64,000 nucleotides of DNA from Microcoleus sp. EPA2. GTDB lineage: Bacteria > Cyanobacteriota > Cyanobacteriia > Cyanobacteriales > Microcoleaceae. Made by a program: the position numbers and the translations under genes. Shown here one piece after another: positions 53,297 to 62,119 of this stretch. Every line of letters begins with the position of its first letter. Position 1 is the first letter of the stretch. Below the pieces are notes generated by a model that saw only the letters and a list, made by a program, of their open reading frames with translations, was not told the origin of the DNA and ran no database searches. The stretch is from the NCBI GenBank assembly GCA_020882975.1, contig JAHRFD010000027.1, forward strand, positions 1-64,000, in the 5' to 3' direction.

Positions 53297-54661
53297 ATGT
53301 CTAACTCCTCCCTCCTCAACCCAGGTTCAACTCTCGAAAAACGCTACCGAATTATCCGCGAATTAGGCCGCGGTGGCTTCGGGCGCACTTACCTCGCCGA
53401 AGATATCAACCGCTACCACGAACCTTGCGTACTCAAAGAGTTTTCTCCGGTGATTCACAGCCCCAAAGCTGCCGAATTGTTCGATCGCGAATCGAGTATC
53501 CTTTACAACCTCCAACACCCCCAAATTCCCCGCTTTCGAGAACTTCTGCGAACCGATATCGGTGGGAGTCAATGTTTATTTTTAGTCCAAGATTATATCC
53601 CTGGTCAAACCTACGAAGCAATACTGATATCGCGTCAGCAACAAGGTAAAAATTTTAACGAAGCTGAAGTTACTCAACTGCTATTTCAGATTTTGCCAAT
53701 TCTAGAATACATCCACTCGAAAAATTTAATTCACCGCGATATTTCCCCGGACAATATTATTCAACATGATGTTGACAAATTACCATTTTTAATTGATTTC
53801 GGTTCTGTCAAACAAATCGCAGCCACTGCTGTATTTCAGTTTCAAGGACAATCGGATACGGCGATCGGCAAACAGGGTTATGCGCCTATGGAACAGATGC
53901 GACAGGGTAAAGTGTCTCCGGCTAGCGATTTGTATGCTTTGGCTGTCACCGCTTTAGTCTTGCTGACAGGGAAAAAGCCTCAGAAATTGTACGATGTTAA
54001 TCACAAAACTTGGGATTGGCGATCGCACGTCAGTGTCAGTCAAAATCTCGGTACTGTATTGGATCGGATGTTAGCAGACAATGCGGGCGATCGCTATCAG
54101 TCTGCAAAAGAAGTCCGCGCAGCACTCAAAGATCCAAAATTATCTCAAATTAGCAGCATCATCTCCCAAATGGTGACAATGAACTTTGTCGGCCGCCCTT
54201 TCAAAAACAGCACTCAAACCCCTACCAGCAATCATACTCCTGTTGGCCCCAATCCTCAAGTTGTTAATATCAAAATTTTCCAATTAATTCCTTGGAAAAT
54301 ATTAGCGAGTTTAAGTGTTGTTTTATTACCAGGAATGCTAGCATTTAGTGTAGTTAAGTCTGGTTTCACCTTTCCTAAGCTGCCTGATTTACCGAAATTT
54401 TCTTCCCGCCGCCAACCACCGGATACATCCTTAGACAGAGCCGAAATACTTCGTCAAGAAAAAATTGGTCAGCGACGTAAAAATCTCAACATTGATAAAG
54501 ATATATTCTATCAAAAAGTTGATGAGTTATTTTACAATAAATATCCCGAATTAAAAGGTCGTAGCTTGACAGATAAGCCAGAAGATGCAGAAATCAGGCA
54601 GAAATGGTGTGAAGTTGCTGAGGATTTTCTGGACAAGTTGGAGAAAGGAGGAACTTTTTGA
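53297..54661 (+). CDS. Serine/threonine protein kinase with C-terminal membrane helix
   Basis: The 454-residue Hanks-type kinase has a Gly-rich loop ELGRGGFGRTYLAED (about 22-36), VLKEFSP with the ATP lysine, the catalytic loop HRDISPDNIIQHD (about 147-159), the DFG in LIDFGSVKQIA, the APE-like YAPMEQMRQGKVSPASDLYA and a membrane segment (WKILASLSVVLLPGMLAFSV, about 333-352). The C-terminal about 90 residues are polar and unrecognised. ATG 53297 is preferred over a TTG two codons earlier. This is the typical cyanobacterial SpkB/D-like layout with unknown substrates. Confidence 0.9.
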   Translation: MSNSSLLNPGSTLEKRYRIIRELGRGGFGRTYLAEDINRYHEPCVLKEFSPVIHSPKAAELFDRESSILYNLQHPQIPRFRELLRTDIGGSQCLFLVQDYIPGQTYEAILISRQQQGKNFNEAEVTQLLFQILPILEYIHSKNLIHRDISPDNIIQHDVDKLPFLIDFGSVKQIAATAVFQFQGQSDTAIGKQGYAPMEQMRQGKVSPASDLYALAVTALVLLTGKKPQKLYDVNHKTWDWRSHVSVSQNLGTVLDRMLADNAGDRYQSAKEVRAALKDPKLSQISSIISQMVTMNFVGRPFKNSTQTPTSNHTPVGPNPQVVNIKIFQLIPWKILASLSVVLLPGMLAFSVVKSGFTFPKLPDLPKFSSRRQPPDTSLDRAEILRQEKIGQRRKNLNIDKDIFYQKVDELFYNKYPELKGRSLTDKPEDAEIRQKWCEVAEDFLDKLEKGGTF

Positions 54662-54816
54662 TATTTAAGATAGAATAAGATTTATTTAACCACAGAGGGC
54701 GCAGAGGGCGCAGAGGGAAGAGGAAGAGTAGCACAGGAAAGAGAGGGAAGAGAAAGATAACTTTATCTGCTTTAATACAAATTTGTATAGGCAAACCACT
54801 TTTAGTTTATTGCAAA

Positions 54817-55173
54817 ATGGATTCTATTCAACTTACAGGCATTCGCTGTTACGGATATACTGGCTATCTGCCGGAAGAGCAGGTTTTGGGGCAGTGGTTT
54901 GAAGTGGATGTTACTCTCTGGCTGGATTTATCGCAAGCTGGCAAAAGTGATGATATTGAACATACTCTCGATTACCGCAGTGCCATTACTCTGATTCAAA
55001 ATCTAGTCAAAGAATCTAAGTTTTTGTTGATCGAACGTTTAGCAGATACCATCGTCCAAGCGCTTTTACAACTACCTTTAGTGGATAAAGTCAAGTTACA
55101 ACTCTCAAAACCAGCAGCCCCTATCCCGGATTTTGGTGGCAGAATTACTCTCGAAATTACTAGAAGTCATTAG
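54817..55173 (+). CDS. folB: Dihydroneopterin aldolase
   Basis: The 118-residue enzyme of tetrahydrofolate synthesis makes 6-hydroxymethyl-dihydropterin. Conserved elements are IRCYGYTGYLPEEQVLGQWF, the pterin-binding region HTLDYRSAITLIQNLVK, LIERLADTIVQALLQL with the key Glu, and KLQLSKPAAPIPDFGGRI. The last two codons CAT TAG belong to a TCATTAG heptamer array that starts at 55168. It converges with the ndh operon. Confidence 0.95.
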   Translation: MDSIQLTGIRCYGYTGYLPEEQVLGQWFEVDVTLWLDLSQAGKSDDIEHTLDYRSAITLIQNLVKESKFLLIERLADTIVQALLQLPLVDKVKLQLSKPAAPIPDFGGRITLEITRSH

Positions 55174-55290
55174 TCCTTAGTCATTAGTCATTCGTTATTA
55201 GTCATTAGTTAGTTGGCTGTTGGCTATTGGCAGTAGTCAGTTATGATTCAACCAATAACTAATGACTAATGACTGATGACTACTGACTAA
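55168..55290. repeat. Heptamer arrays between folB and ndhE
   Basis: TCATTAG, TCCTTAG and TTATTAG units (55168-55208) continue from the folB stop. A second run of AATGACT and GATGACT-type units (about 55252-55290) ends directly at the ndhE stop codon on the other strand. Thus both convergent genes end in the same repeat class. Confidence 0.85.
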
Positions 55291-55602
55291 TTACCACTTC
55301 AGCAAATTAAATGCTTCCATGTCTACGGTATTACGGTTGCGATAAATCGCCAACACAATTGCTAAACCTACCGCAGCTTCAGCAGCAGCTACCGTGACTA
55401 CAAATACGGTAAATACTTGACCTTTAATGTGCACTGGGTCGAGATAATTAGAGAAACCCATCAAATTCAGATTGACGGCATTTAGCATTAGCTCGATCGA
55501 CATCAACACCCGCACTGCATTTCGGCTAGTGATCAAACCGTAAATACCAATGCAGAAAAGTGCGGCGGCTAATAACAGGAAATACTGGAGTTGCAGTTGC
55601 AT
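55291..55602 (-). CDS. ndhE: NAD(P)H-quinone oxidoreductase subunit 4L (NdhE)
   Basis: The 103-residue NuoK/NdhE membrane subunit of the NDH-1 complex has three hydrophobic helices. It shows [38 protein letters not shown] (with the conserved membrane Glu) and [20 protein letters not shown]. The complex takes part in respiratory and cyclic photosynthetic electron flow. It is the last gene of ndhA-I-G-E. Confidence 0.95.
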   Translation of the reverse strand: MQLQLQYFLLLAAALFCIGIYGLITSRNAVRVLMSIELMLNAVNLNLMGFSNYLDPVHIKGQVFTVFVVTVAAAEAAVGLAIVLAIYRNRNTVDMEAFNLLKW

Positions 55603-55610
55603 AAATTTAA

Positions 55611-55888
55611 AGAGGAAGGAAGAAGGAAGAAGGAAGAAGGAAGAAGGAAGAAGGAATAAGGAAGAAGGAAGAAGGAAGAAGGAAGAAGGAAATTAACTGG
55701 TTCCTAGGCTCTGCCTGGGAACCGATTTCTTGCTTGCTCTGCCTCGCTTCTAACTGGTTCCTAGGCTCTGCCTGGGAACCGATTTCTTTCTTGCTCTGCC
55801 TCGCTTCTTCAACCTTCCTTCTTAGTTTCATGAAAATTTGAGGCAGAGCCTCTGGATCTGCGTTACCAGGCAGAGCCTGGGAACGAGT
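55611..55888. repeat. GGAAGAA simple-repeat tract and two copies of a GGTTCCTAGGCTCTGCCTGG repeat
   Basis: A purine tract of AAGGAAG heptamers spans about 55611-55690. Two near-identical about 55-base units follow, beginning AACTGGTTCCTAGGCTCTGC (about 55694 and 55750). A copy of the GAGGCAGAGCCTCTGGATC element closes the block (about 55840-55888). It lies between ndhG and ndhE in the ndh gene set and no gene is present. Confidence 0.85.
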
Positions 55889-55898
55889 TAACGAGTTA

Positions 55899-56528
55899 CT
55901 ACTTGTTAGATTCGGGTAAAGAAGTATCTCCGGCTGCTACTAATTCACGAGGTCTTTCTGGCAAACTAAAAGCTGGTGTTTCAGATAGTTTGTTGGAGGG
56001 CAATTCATCGACGAAGAAATCGCGGCGGGCTAACACAATTGCTCCTACCATTGCCATTAACAAAAACACTGATGCTAACTCGAAAGGTAGCAAATAGTCT
56101 GTAAAGAAGTGTTTGGCGATCGTCACGATCGAACTTTCGGCTGGTGCGCCCGTCGTGGCGACAATTGCCCAAGGAGTAGACAGCACCATTGTGCTCAAGA
56201 GAGCAAACAAACCTACGCAAACTACTGCTGTTGCTACTTGACGCACCCAAGCATTAGGAATGTTGCGAAAATCTTCTCGCTTGTTCACCAACATAATCGC
56301 AAACAAAATCAAGACGTTAACAGCACCAACGTAAATCAATACCTGGGCTGCTGCTACAAAGTCGGCATTTAGCAATAGGTACAAACCAGCAATACTGGTA
56401 AACACCCCACACAGCAAAAAAGCTGAGTAAACGATGTTGGAGAATAGCACTACTCCTAATGCTCCTCCAATCATCATTACGGACAGTATGCCAAATGAAA
56501 CAATTTGAACCCCTTCAGCTAAATTCAC
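55899..56528 (-). CDS. ndhG: NAD(P)H-quinone oxidoreductase subunit J/6 (NdhG)
   Basis: The 209-residue NuoJ-family NDH-1 membrane subunit has five hydrophobic segments: IVSFGILSVMMIGGALGVVL, the core motif AGLYLLLNADFVAAAQVLIY, VGAVNVLILFAIMLVNK, AVVCVGLFALLSTMVL and FELASVFLLMAMVGAIVLAR. A 50-residue polar C-terminus follows the last helix. It is separated from ndhI by 209 bases that include heptamer repeats. Confidence 0.95.
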   Translation of the reverse strand: MNLAEGVQIVSFGILSVMMIGGALGVVLFSNIVYSAFLLCGVFTSIAGLYLLLNADFVAAAQVLIYVGAVNVLILFAIMLVNKREDFRNIPNAWVRQVATAVVCVGLFALLSTMVLSTPWAIVATTGAPAESSIVTIAKHFFTDYLLPFELASVFLLMAMVGAIVLARRDFFVDELPSNKLSETPAFSLPERPRELVAAGDTSLPESNK

Positions 56529-56737
56529 AATCTTTAATCCTCAATCATTAGTTTTCGATCGTTCGTTTTTATTCATTAGTTAGCAGTCATTAATAATTAT
56601 AGTCCTGGACACAACTGTCACACGACCATCGACTTGTAGGGTGCGTCAGACGAAGTTCTATAACGATTATCGAGAATTTCGGGATCTGACGCACGTTGCT
56701 ACTAATGACTGATGACTGCTGACTAATGACTAATTAC

Positions 56738-57313
56738 CTATTTTTCGATAATTTCCTCTGGACGAAGACCTGCACGCCGATCGCTGCTGGAAACTTCATG
56801 GGGGTCCATCGCACCTTTGGGCAAATAAGCGAATTCCCGCAACGGTGTCACCATCGGATCGTCTGAAACCTTGTAGGGTAGACGTCCCAAGGCCACGTTG
56901 TCATAATTCAACTCATGACGTTCGTAGGCTGCTAACTCGTACTCTTCTGTCATCGACAAACAATTAGTCGGACAATATTCCACACAATTGCCGCAGAAGA
57001 TACACACCCCAAAATCGATACTGTAGTGCTTGAGTTGTTTCTTCTTAGTTTCTTTGTTAAATTCCCAATCCACTACAGGTAAGTTGATCGGACATACCCG
57101 AACGCAGACTTCGCAGGCGATGCACTTGTCAAATTCAAAGTGAATTCTGCCCCTAAAACGTTCGGAGGGAATCAGTTTTTCGTAAGGATACTGCACCGTA
57201 ACTGGCCGCCGCCTCATGTGGTCAAAAGTAACCGATAACCCTTGACCGATATACTTAGCAGCTTGAAAAGTTTCTTTGGCGTATTCGCCTACTTGATTGA
57301 GGAATTTTAGCAT
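56738..57313 (-). CDS. ndhI: NAD(P)H-quinone oxidoreductase subunit I (NdhI), 2[4Fe-4S] protein
   Basis: The 191-residue NDH-1 peripheral-arm subunit has two cluster motifs, [16 protein letters not shown] and [16 protein letters not shown], each CxxCxxCxxxCP. The N-terminus ([20 protein letters not shown]) is amphipathic and contacts the membrane arm. Electrons pass from these clusters to plastoquinone. It lies between ndhA and ndhG in the usual cyanobacterial order. Heptamer repeats begin three bases after its stop. Confidence 0.97.
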   Translation of the reverse strand: MLKFLNQVGEYAKETFQAAKYIGQGLSVTFDHMRRRPVTVQYPYEKLIPSERFRGRIHFEFDKCIACEVCVRVCPINLPVVDWEFNKETKKKQLKHYSIDFGVCIFCGNCVEYCPTNCLSMTEEYELAAYERHELNYDNVALGRLPYKVSDDPMVTPLREFAYLPKGAMDPHEVSSSDRRAGLRPEEIIEK

Positions 57314-57419
57314 CGTGTTCTCTCTCTGTACTTGAGTTTTTGGTAATTGCTAATTGATAATAGGTAAGGATAGTTAACAGCTAATTGACCTTAGCTATTA
57401 GCTGTTTACCTATTACGAA

Positions 57420-58538
57420 TTAACCGCCAAAAGCAAAGGGAAAGGCAAGTTTCAACGCTGCGGTCAATAGTAAATTAACTAGAGCAACGGGAAGCAAAAA
57501 CTTCCATCCTAAATTGAGCAATTGGTCAATCCGAACTCGTGGCAGAGTCCAGCGGAGCAGAACTGCCAGAAACAGGAAAAAGTAGGCTTTGATCAGGGTC
57601 ATTGTAATGCCCAGCAAGCCGGTAATTACCTGCAACCAAGGAGTATTTTCGCTCAATCCTAGGGCATTGGTCAGCACTCCGACGGGAATCGGACACTCCC
57701 AGCCACCGAGGTACAAAACGGCTACTAGCAGGCAAGAAAGGACGAGGTTAACGTAGGAAGCGATGTAGTATAAAGCAAATTTCATGCCTGTATACTCAGT
57801 CTGATATCCTGCTACCAATTCTTCTTCTGCTTCTGGAAGGTCAAAGGGTAAACGTTCGCATTCTGCTAGTGCTGCTACCCAGAAAATCAGGAATCCCGCA
57901 GGTTGGCGCCAGATATTCCAGCCGACGATGCCGTAGCCTGCTTGTTGATGTACGATGTCGATCGTACTCAGGCTATTGGACATCATCACCACTGCCAATA
58001 CTGCCAAAGCTAGGGGTATTTCGTAGCTAAGGGATTGAGCAGCGGCTCTGAGTCCTCCGAGGAGGGCGTATTTGTTGTTAGAAGCATAGCCGGACATCAG
58101 CAAGCCGATCGGCTGAATGCTAGAGAGGGCAATCCACAGAAATATTGCTGTCCCCATATCGGCGATCAGCATATGCTCTCCGAAGGGCACGATTAAGTAG
58201 GAGAGAAAAACTGGGATCACCACAATTACCGGGCCGAGCGTGAACAGCAGCGGGTCAGCTTTTGCGGGTACGATGTCTTCTTTGAATACCAATTTTAGAC
58301 CGTCAGCAACGGGTGCTAGGACTCCCAAAGGGCCGATAAATTCCGGGCCAATCCGCTGTTGAGCGGCCGCAGAAATTTTCCGTTCTAGCCAGACGCTAGT
58401 GAGTACCCCGAAGACGGCACCGACAACCATCAGTACCATTGGCAGTGGTAGCCAAAGCACTTGGGCGATGTCCGCAGGTAAGCCCAAATTCATGAGGGCT
58501 TCTACAAAACTTCCTTGTAAGTCAATTCCTGGGTTCAT
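57420..58538 (-). CDS. ndhA: NAD(P)H-quinone oxidoreductase subunit 1 (NdhA)
   Basis: The 372-residue NuoH-family subunit forms the quinone chamber of NDH-1. It has about eight membrane helices and the motifs [27 protein letters not shown]-type [40 protein letters not shown] and [19 protein letters not shown]. The acidic loop [11 protein letters not shown] is the conserved quinone-site loop. It is the first gene of the ndhA-I-G-E set; its promoter should lie in 58539-58740. Confidence 0.97.
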   Translation of the reverse strand: MNPGIDLQGSFVEALMNLGLPADIAQVLWLPLPMVLMVVGAVFGVLTSVWLERKISAAAQQRIGPEFIGPLGVLAPVADGLKLVFKEDIVPAKADPLLFTLGPVIVVIPVFLSYLIVPFGEHMLIADMGTAIFLWIALSSIQPIGLLMSGYASNNKYALLGGLRAAAQSLSYEIPLALAVLAVVMMSNSLSTIDIVHQQAGYGIVGWNIWRQPAGFLIFWVAALAECERLPFDLPEAEEELVAGYQTEYTGMKFALYYIASYVNLVLSCLLVAVLYLGGWECPIPVGVLTNALGLSENTPWLQVITGLLGITMTLIKAYFFLFLAVLLRWTLPRVRIDQLLNLGWKFLLPVALVNLLLTAALKLAFPFAFGG

Positions 58539-58740
58539 GTTTCCAGATGAATGAGCGATCGCATATATTTTTGCACCTACCCTTAGTAGGAGTACGCTTG
58601 GAGAGTAGGTGTTTGTAAAGATTTTTAATGCTTTACCGCATATCAGTATATCGCCCGACAGGCTACAAGAACGGACGGACGGGGTGAAATTCTAGTTATT
58701 TGATCCCCTAGCTTAGCTAATGGGTTGGTAACTTATGGAA

Positions 58741-58937
58741 AGACCAAAGAAACCGGGTTTTTATGGGTTTCTGCAAGTTTTAATGAAGTATTTTGGCAAA
58801 ACCCGGTTTCTGACTACCCGTGCGTCAAGGACTACAGTCCTGGACGCACAAAGACCAAAGAAACCGGGTTTTTATGCGTTTCTGCGTGCTGTAACGAAGT
58901 TTTCTCCCAAAAACTCGGTTTCTGGCCACCCGTGCCT
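58741..58937. repeat. Two tandem copies (period 111 bp) of the AAACCGGGTTTTT hairpin repeat
   Basis: Units starting AGACCAAAGAAACCGGGTTT at 58741 and 58852 share most positions, including an internal inverted AAAACCCGGTTTCTG / AAAACTCGGTTTCTGG arm and CACCCGTGC-type tails. It lies in the 510-base gap between ndhA and ssrA. The rest of the gap (58539-58740) is the likely ndhA promoter region. Confidence 0.85.
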
Positions 58938-58958
58938 AGAGCGACATATAGCCCAAAC

Positions 58959-58990
58959 AAAAGGGCTGAGAATTAATTCTCAGCCCTTTT
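58959..58990 (-). terminator. Intrinsic terminator of ssrA
   Basis: A perfect palindrome, AAAAGGGCTGAGAATT and its complement, gives a 16-bp stem (smaller loop in practice). Read on the minus strand it lies 58 bases beyond the tmRNA 3' end and runs into TTTTGTTT, the form of a rho-independent terminator. Confidence 0.85.
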
Positions 58991-59048
58991 GATGCTTTAA
59001 AGTAACTTTCAAATGGTTGAAACCATTGATTTTACGCTACCTTTTTTA

Positions 59049-59436
59049 TGGAACTGGGCAGAATCGAACTGCCGTCCAAAGCGGGTATTTACCTTCCGAT
59101 CGTTCACAGGTTTATCCCCTCTAATCCTTGGGGCGGGAACCATCTTTATCCTAAATGGGAGGATTTTCTAGTGATTGCTTTCCCAGCTAGCCGACTAGAA
59201 ACGTTTAGCTAGGGCATCCGTTGGGGGTTGTTATGCTACCGTTAACGGAGTTAGGTGGCATACACTCTAAACCAAGCTCAAGAAGTTTTTAGGCTACAGC
59301 TACGGCTTTGCGAGCGAAAGGAACGATGTTGTTCGCATTTACTATTTTGTTTGAGCCGATATTTACGAGAGGAGACTCACTCTCGACCTGCATCACGGAG
59401 CAGCTTTCGCCACCCTGTCGAAACCATTACAGCCCC
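59049..59436 (-). ncRNA. ssrA: Transfer-messenger RNA (tmRNA)
   Basis: The 388-base gene rescues stalled ribosomes by acting as tRNA-Ala and then as mRNA for a degradation tag. The 5' end GGGGCTGTAATGG and the 3' end CAGTTCC plus discriminator A pair as a seven-base acceptor stem with G-U pairs. The T-arm region reads GGCAGTTCGATTCTGCC. CCA is not encoded. The tag frame GCG AAC AAC ATC GTT ... TAA (59289-59336) specifies ANNIVPFARKAVAVA, which fits cyanobacterial tags. It is a one-piece tmRNA. A terminator hairpin follows. Confidence 0.97.
59289..59336 (-). CDS. tmRNA proteolysis-tag reading frame
   Basis: The resume codon is GCG at 59334-59336 and the frame ends at TAA (59289-59291). The peptide is ANNIVPFARKAVAVA; its Ala-Val-Ala end suits recognition by ClpX/ClpA-type adaptors and tail-specific proteases. 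Confidence 0.9.
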   Translation of the reverse strand, partial: ANNIVPFARKAVAVA

Positions 59437-59752
59437 TCGTGCATTCTTTCATGATAGACATGATTGTGTATGACGTCAACTCGATTTTAAGTTTTAGACT
59501 GTGGTATCAAGCTGAGCACTCTCAGGACCGGCACGGGGGCACGGCCAGGGCTGTTTCATTCTCCAAAAAACGAGGGGTTTGTAGGGGTAGTGGATGGTGC
59601 GTGCCTACCCCCCCCACCAACCATTTTCCGTCATTTCAGAGATTGGGGCAGCCACGGGGGGCTGCCCCTACAAGAGAATGAAACAGCCCTGGGGCACGGC
59701 CCCTACCATGGCATGAAACCGCCCTGGCCTGGGGTGGGTGACTTCTTCCTTC
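59437..59752. repeat. Gap with an 18-bp inverted repeat enclosing GC-rich repeats
   Basis: The arms CAGGGCTGTTTCATTCTC (59546-59563) and GAGAATGAAACAGCCCTG (59674-59691) are perfect complements 110 bases apart. Between them lie GTAGGGGTAGTGG and GGGGGGCTGCCCCTAC segments, and outside them GCACGGGGGCACGG / GGGGCACGGCCCCTAC. The structure resembles a small non-coding palindromic element of about 146 bases. No gene is present. The ssrA promoter should lie near 59437-59520. Confidence 0.7.
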
Positions 59753-61507
59753 TTAATGCAAGTTTTCGTCCCAGACGCCGATGTAAATTCGATCGCGATT
59801 GTTGCGTTCGATCGTACCTTCGAGGGAACCCTTCTTAAAAGTAAACCGATTAGTCCGGCGCTGCTGCACATCTCGGAACCCTTGCATGATATCTCGATCG
59901 GCCCCGCCCAACATCCCGTTTAATGCGGTTCGGACTACCAAATCATCCACAGACGGAGCAAAAGAACCCTCTGTTTGTACTAACTGGCCCGAATCGCGAT
60001 CGTAAATGTAGCCGAGAGTAATCCGATTGGGCAATATTTCGTAAAGTGCGGTGCGAGTATTGGGCCAATAGCCCTTGGCTTGAGTGTCTGTTGGCGTTCC
60101 CAAGGCAGCTACTACCTCCGTTTCCGGTGTACCCACCGGAAAACCAGGTATGGTAGGAACTTTTTGATAAGTTGTGGCTGGTTGTTCTGGACGGGGTGAG
60201 GGTGAGGGTGCTGGCGAGGTTCGATCGATCGGCCTTTGTTCTTCAACAGGTTTATTTATGGGTGCGGGGGACTCGGCGGCAGGAGTTGGTGTTGGGGCTG
60301 GCGTGGGAGTTTCTACCGCCGGTGTGGGTGTTTGTTTGGGAGTTGCAATGTTTTCAGGTTCGGGAGTTGGAGTTTGTCTGGTGGGTGCGGGAGTTAAGGC
60401 CGGTTCGGGGATTGGAGTCTGTCGGTTATTATCGCGCGCTTCTGGAGTGGCGGGTGCAGAAGTGCGATCGTCCTTGGCTACTGGTGCGGGTGCTGCTGAG
60501 GGCCGGTTCAGCAAAATCCTGGCTATACCCACAAATCCTGCGAAAATAACGGCGATCGCCATCAACCCCAAAATCAACCAAATTTTACTGTTACGTTCCC
60601 CAGAAGGCACGACAGCAGGCGTTGTTCTCGCTCCCGCAGGCATCTGAGGCCCGTGTCCCGGCATCACTGCCAGGGTCGGCCCAGTCATCGATGCTGGCGA
60701 GTTCGACAGCAGCGACAGCCACTCATCGACGGTACCAGGGCGATTTTGAGCTTCTACAGTCATCCCTCGCATCACCGCTTGACTGACTGTGGGACTGACT
60801 TGAGGCTGCAAATCCCGCGGTGTGGCCATGGGCTGACTGGTACGCAGAATTGCTGCGATCGGCACTTGTCCAGTTAGCAAAGTATAAAGCGTCGCCGCCA
60901 GACCGTAAACATCTGTGGCCGGCGTGTATTTTCCTTGGGCAAAATACTGTTCTGGTGGCGCGTAGCCGTCGGAAACCATATTAGTGTGAGATTGAGTTGC
61001 ACCGCTGGTATACTCGCGGGCAATACCAAAATCTATTAACACAACTTCCTGGGTATTTTGGCGCAGCAGAATGTTTTGTGGCTTGATATCTCGGTGCAGT
61101 AAACCCTTTTGATGAACTACTTTTAAAGCTGCGCCGATTTGAGTGATGTAGGAAATGGCGACTGCTTCTGGAAGCGGCCGATTTGGCAATACTACCTCGC
61201 CCAAGTTCTGCCCTGGAACGTAGTCCATCACCATGTAAGGCTGTCCGTCTTCCACAAAGAAATCGCTGACGCGGACTATATTGGGATGAACGCAGGAAGC
61301 CAAACGTCTGGCTTCGTCTTGAAATTTGCGATCGAACTCGGCAAAATTGGGTTGCTGTCGCAGAGATTCGTTCAGGGTTTTGATGACTACAAATTGTCCT
61401 AAATAGCGGTGAGTTGCTCTGAAGGTAATCCCAAAGCCGCCTCTTCCCAATTCTTGTTCGAGGGTGTATTTTCCACCCTGTAAGCTTTTGCCGATTAACG
61501 CATCCAT
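59753..61507 (-). CDS. Serine/threonine protein kinase with Pro/Thr-rich stalk and extracytoplasmic C-terminal domain
   Basis: The 584-residue Hanks-type kinase begins MDALIGKSLQGGKYTLEQEL. It has a Gly-rich loop GRGGFGITF, the VIK lysine region, the catalytic loop HRDIKPQNILL (about 138), DFGIARE and a YAPPEQY activation end. A membrane helix (IWLILGLMAIAVIFAGFVGI, about 310-330) leads to a stalk rich in PTPEP/PTPAP repeats (about 345-440). A C-terminal domain of about 130 residues follows (FPVGTPETEVVAALGTPTDT, a small-protein-A-like start) and is probably periplasmic. A second ATG ten codons upstream (61537) is possible. It resembles PASTA-type sensor kinases in layout but has a different sensor. 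Confidence 0.9.
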   Translation of the reverse strand: MDALIGKSLQGGKYTLEQELGRGGFGITFRATHRYLGQFVVIKTLNESLRQQPNFAEFDRKFQDEARRLASCVHPNIVRVSDFFVEDGQPYMVMDYVPGQNLGEVVLPNRPLPEAVAISYITQIGAALKVVHQKGLLHRDIKPQNILLRQNTQEVVLIDFGIAREYTSGATQSHTNMVSDGYAPPEQYFAQGKYTPATDVYGLAATLYTLLTGQVPIAAILRTSQPMATPRDLQPQVSPTVSQAVMRGMTVEAQNRPGTVDEWLSLLSNSPASMTGPTLAVMPGHGPQMPAGARTTPAVVPSGERNSKIWLILGLMAIAVIFAGFVGIARILLNRPSAAPAPVAKDDRTSAPATPEARDNNRQTPIPEPALTPAPTRQTPTPEPENIATPKQTPTPAVETPTPAPTPTPAAESPAPINKPVEEQRPIDRTSPAPSPSPRPEQPATTYQKVPTIPGFPVGTPETEVVAALGTPTDTQAKGYWPNTRTALYEILPNRITLGYIYDRDSGQLVQTEGSFAPSVDDLVVRTALNGMLGGADRDIMQGFRDVQQRRTNRFTFKKGSLEGTIERNNRDRIYIGVWDENLH

Positions 61508-61682
61508 AGATCCAGGCGATCGCATACCTAATAACATGGCTGATTATGGCACGTCTTGTTGATGCCATCCCTACTTTTCTGATAAATCGGGGATGTGCTC
61601 ATTTTACCGATTTTCAGCAAAGTTGGCACTCGATGTTAGAAAATTAAATTATTGATTTTCTTTTTTAGAATCCTGATATATT

Positions 61683-62066
61683 ATGAAGCCGAAAATAACT
61701 ACCCCGATCGCATGGCAGCAAGCTGAACTGCTAATGCAGCCCGCCTTGATTCGAGTCCTCGACAATATCCGCAAACAACTAGAAGATTCTGTTTGGACAG
61801 GGACTTATCAAGAAGTACAAACTCCTTTTCCTGGCTATAAACTGATTTTAGAGCGTCAAGGCGAGCAAAGGTCGATCGATATTTGGGAACTTTGTTATCG
61901 AGTCTGTTTTGTTGACTACCAACCAGCCCACTCCGAGATCCAAAGTCAGGAAGTTGAAATTGACACTTTTTTGATTGAGGAGGATACTGGCGATGTAGAT
62001 TGGAATCGTCTTGATGCTAAGGCCAGCCAATTAATACAGGAAATCTTCGCTAATTTAGCTAATTAG
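61683..62066 (+). CDS. Conserved cyanobacterial hypothetical protein
   Basis: The 127-residue soluble protein of unknown function has acidic C-terminal composition: IAWQQAELLMQPALIRVLDN, WTGTYQEVQTPFPGYKLILE, CYRVCFVDYQPAH and IEEDTGDVDWNRLDAKASQL. No catalytic motif is evident. It precedes ygfZ by 53 bases. The stop TAG lies in degenerate heptamer repeats (62064-62096). Confidence 0.65.
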   Translation: MKPKITTPIAWQQAELLMQPALIRVLDNIRKQLEDSVWTGTYQEVQTPFPGYKLILERQGEQRSIDIWELCYRVCFVDYQPAHSEIQSQEVEIDTFLIEEDTGDVDWNRLDAKASQLIQEIFANLAN

Positions 62067-62119
62067 TCCGTAGTTGTTAGTCATTAGTTTTAGTAACCGT
62101 CAACCGTAAACCACATCTT

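Noticed and set aside
55607..55831. 74-codon frame EARQSKQEIGSQ... on the minus strand
   Set aside because: It is a translation of the GGAAGAA and GGTTCCTAGG repeats and is not protein-like.
59255..59473. Protein frame over the tmRNA locus
   Set aside because: The region is fully explained by ssrA on the opposite strand.
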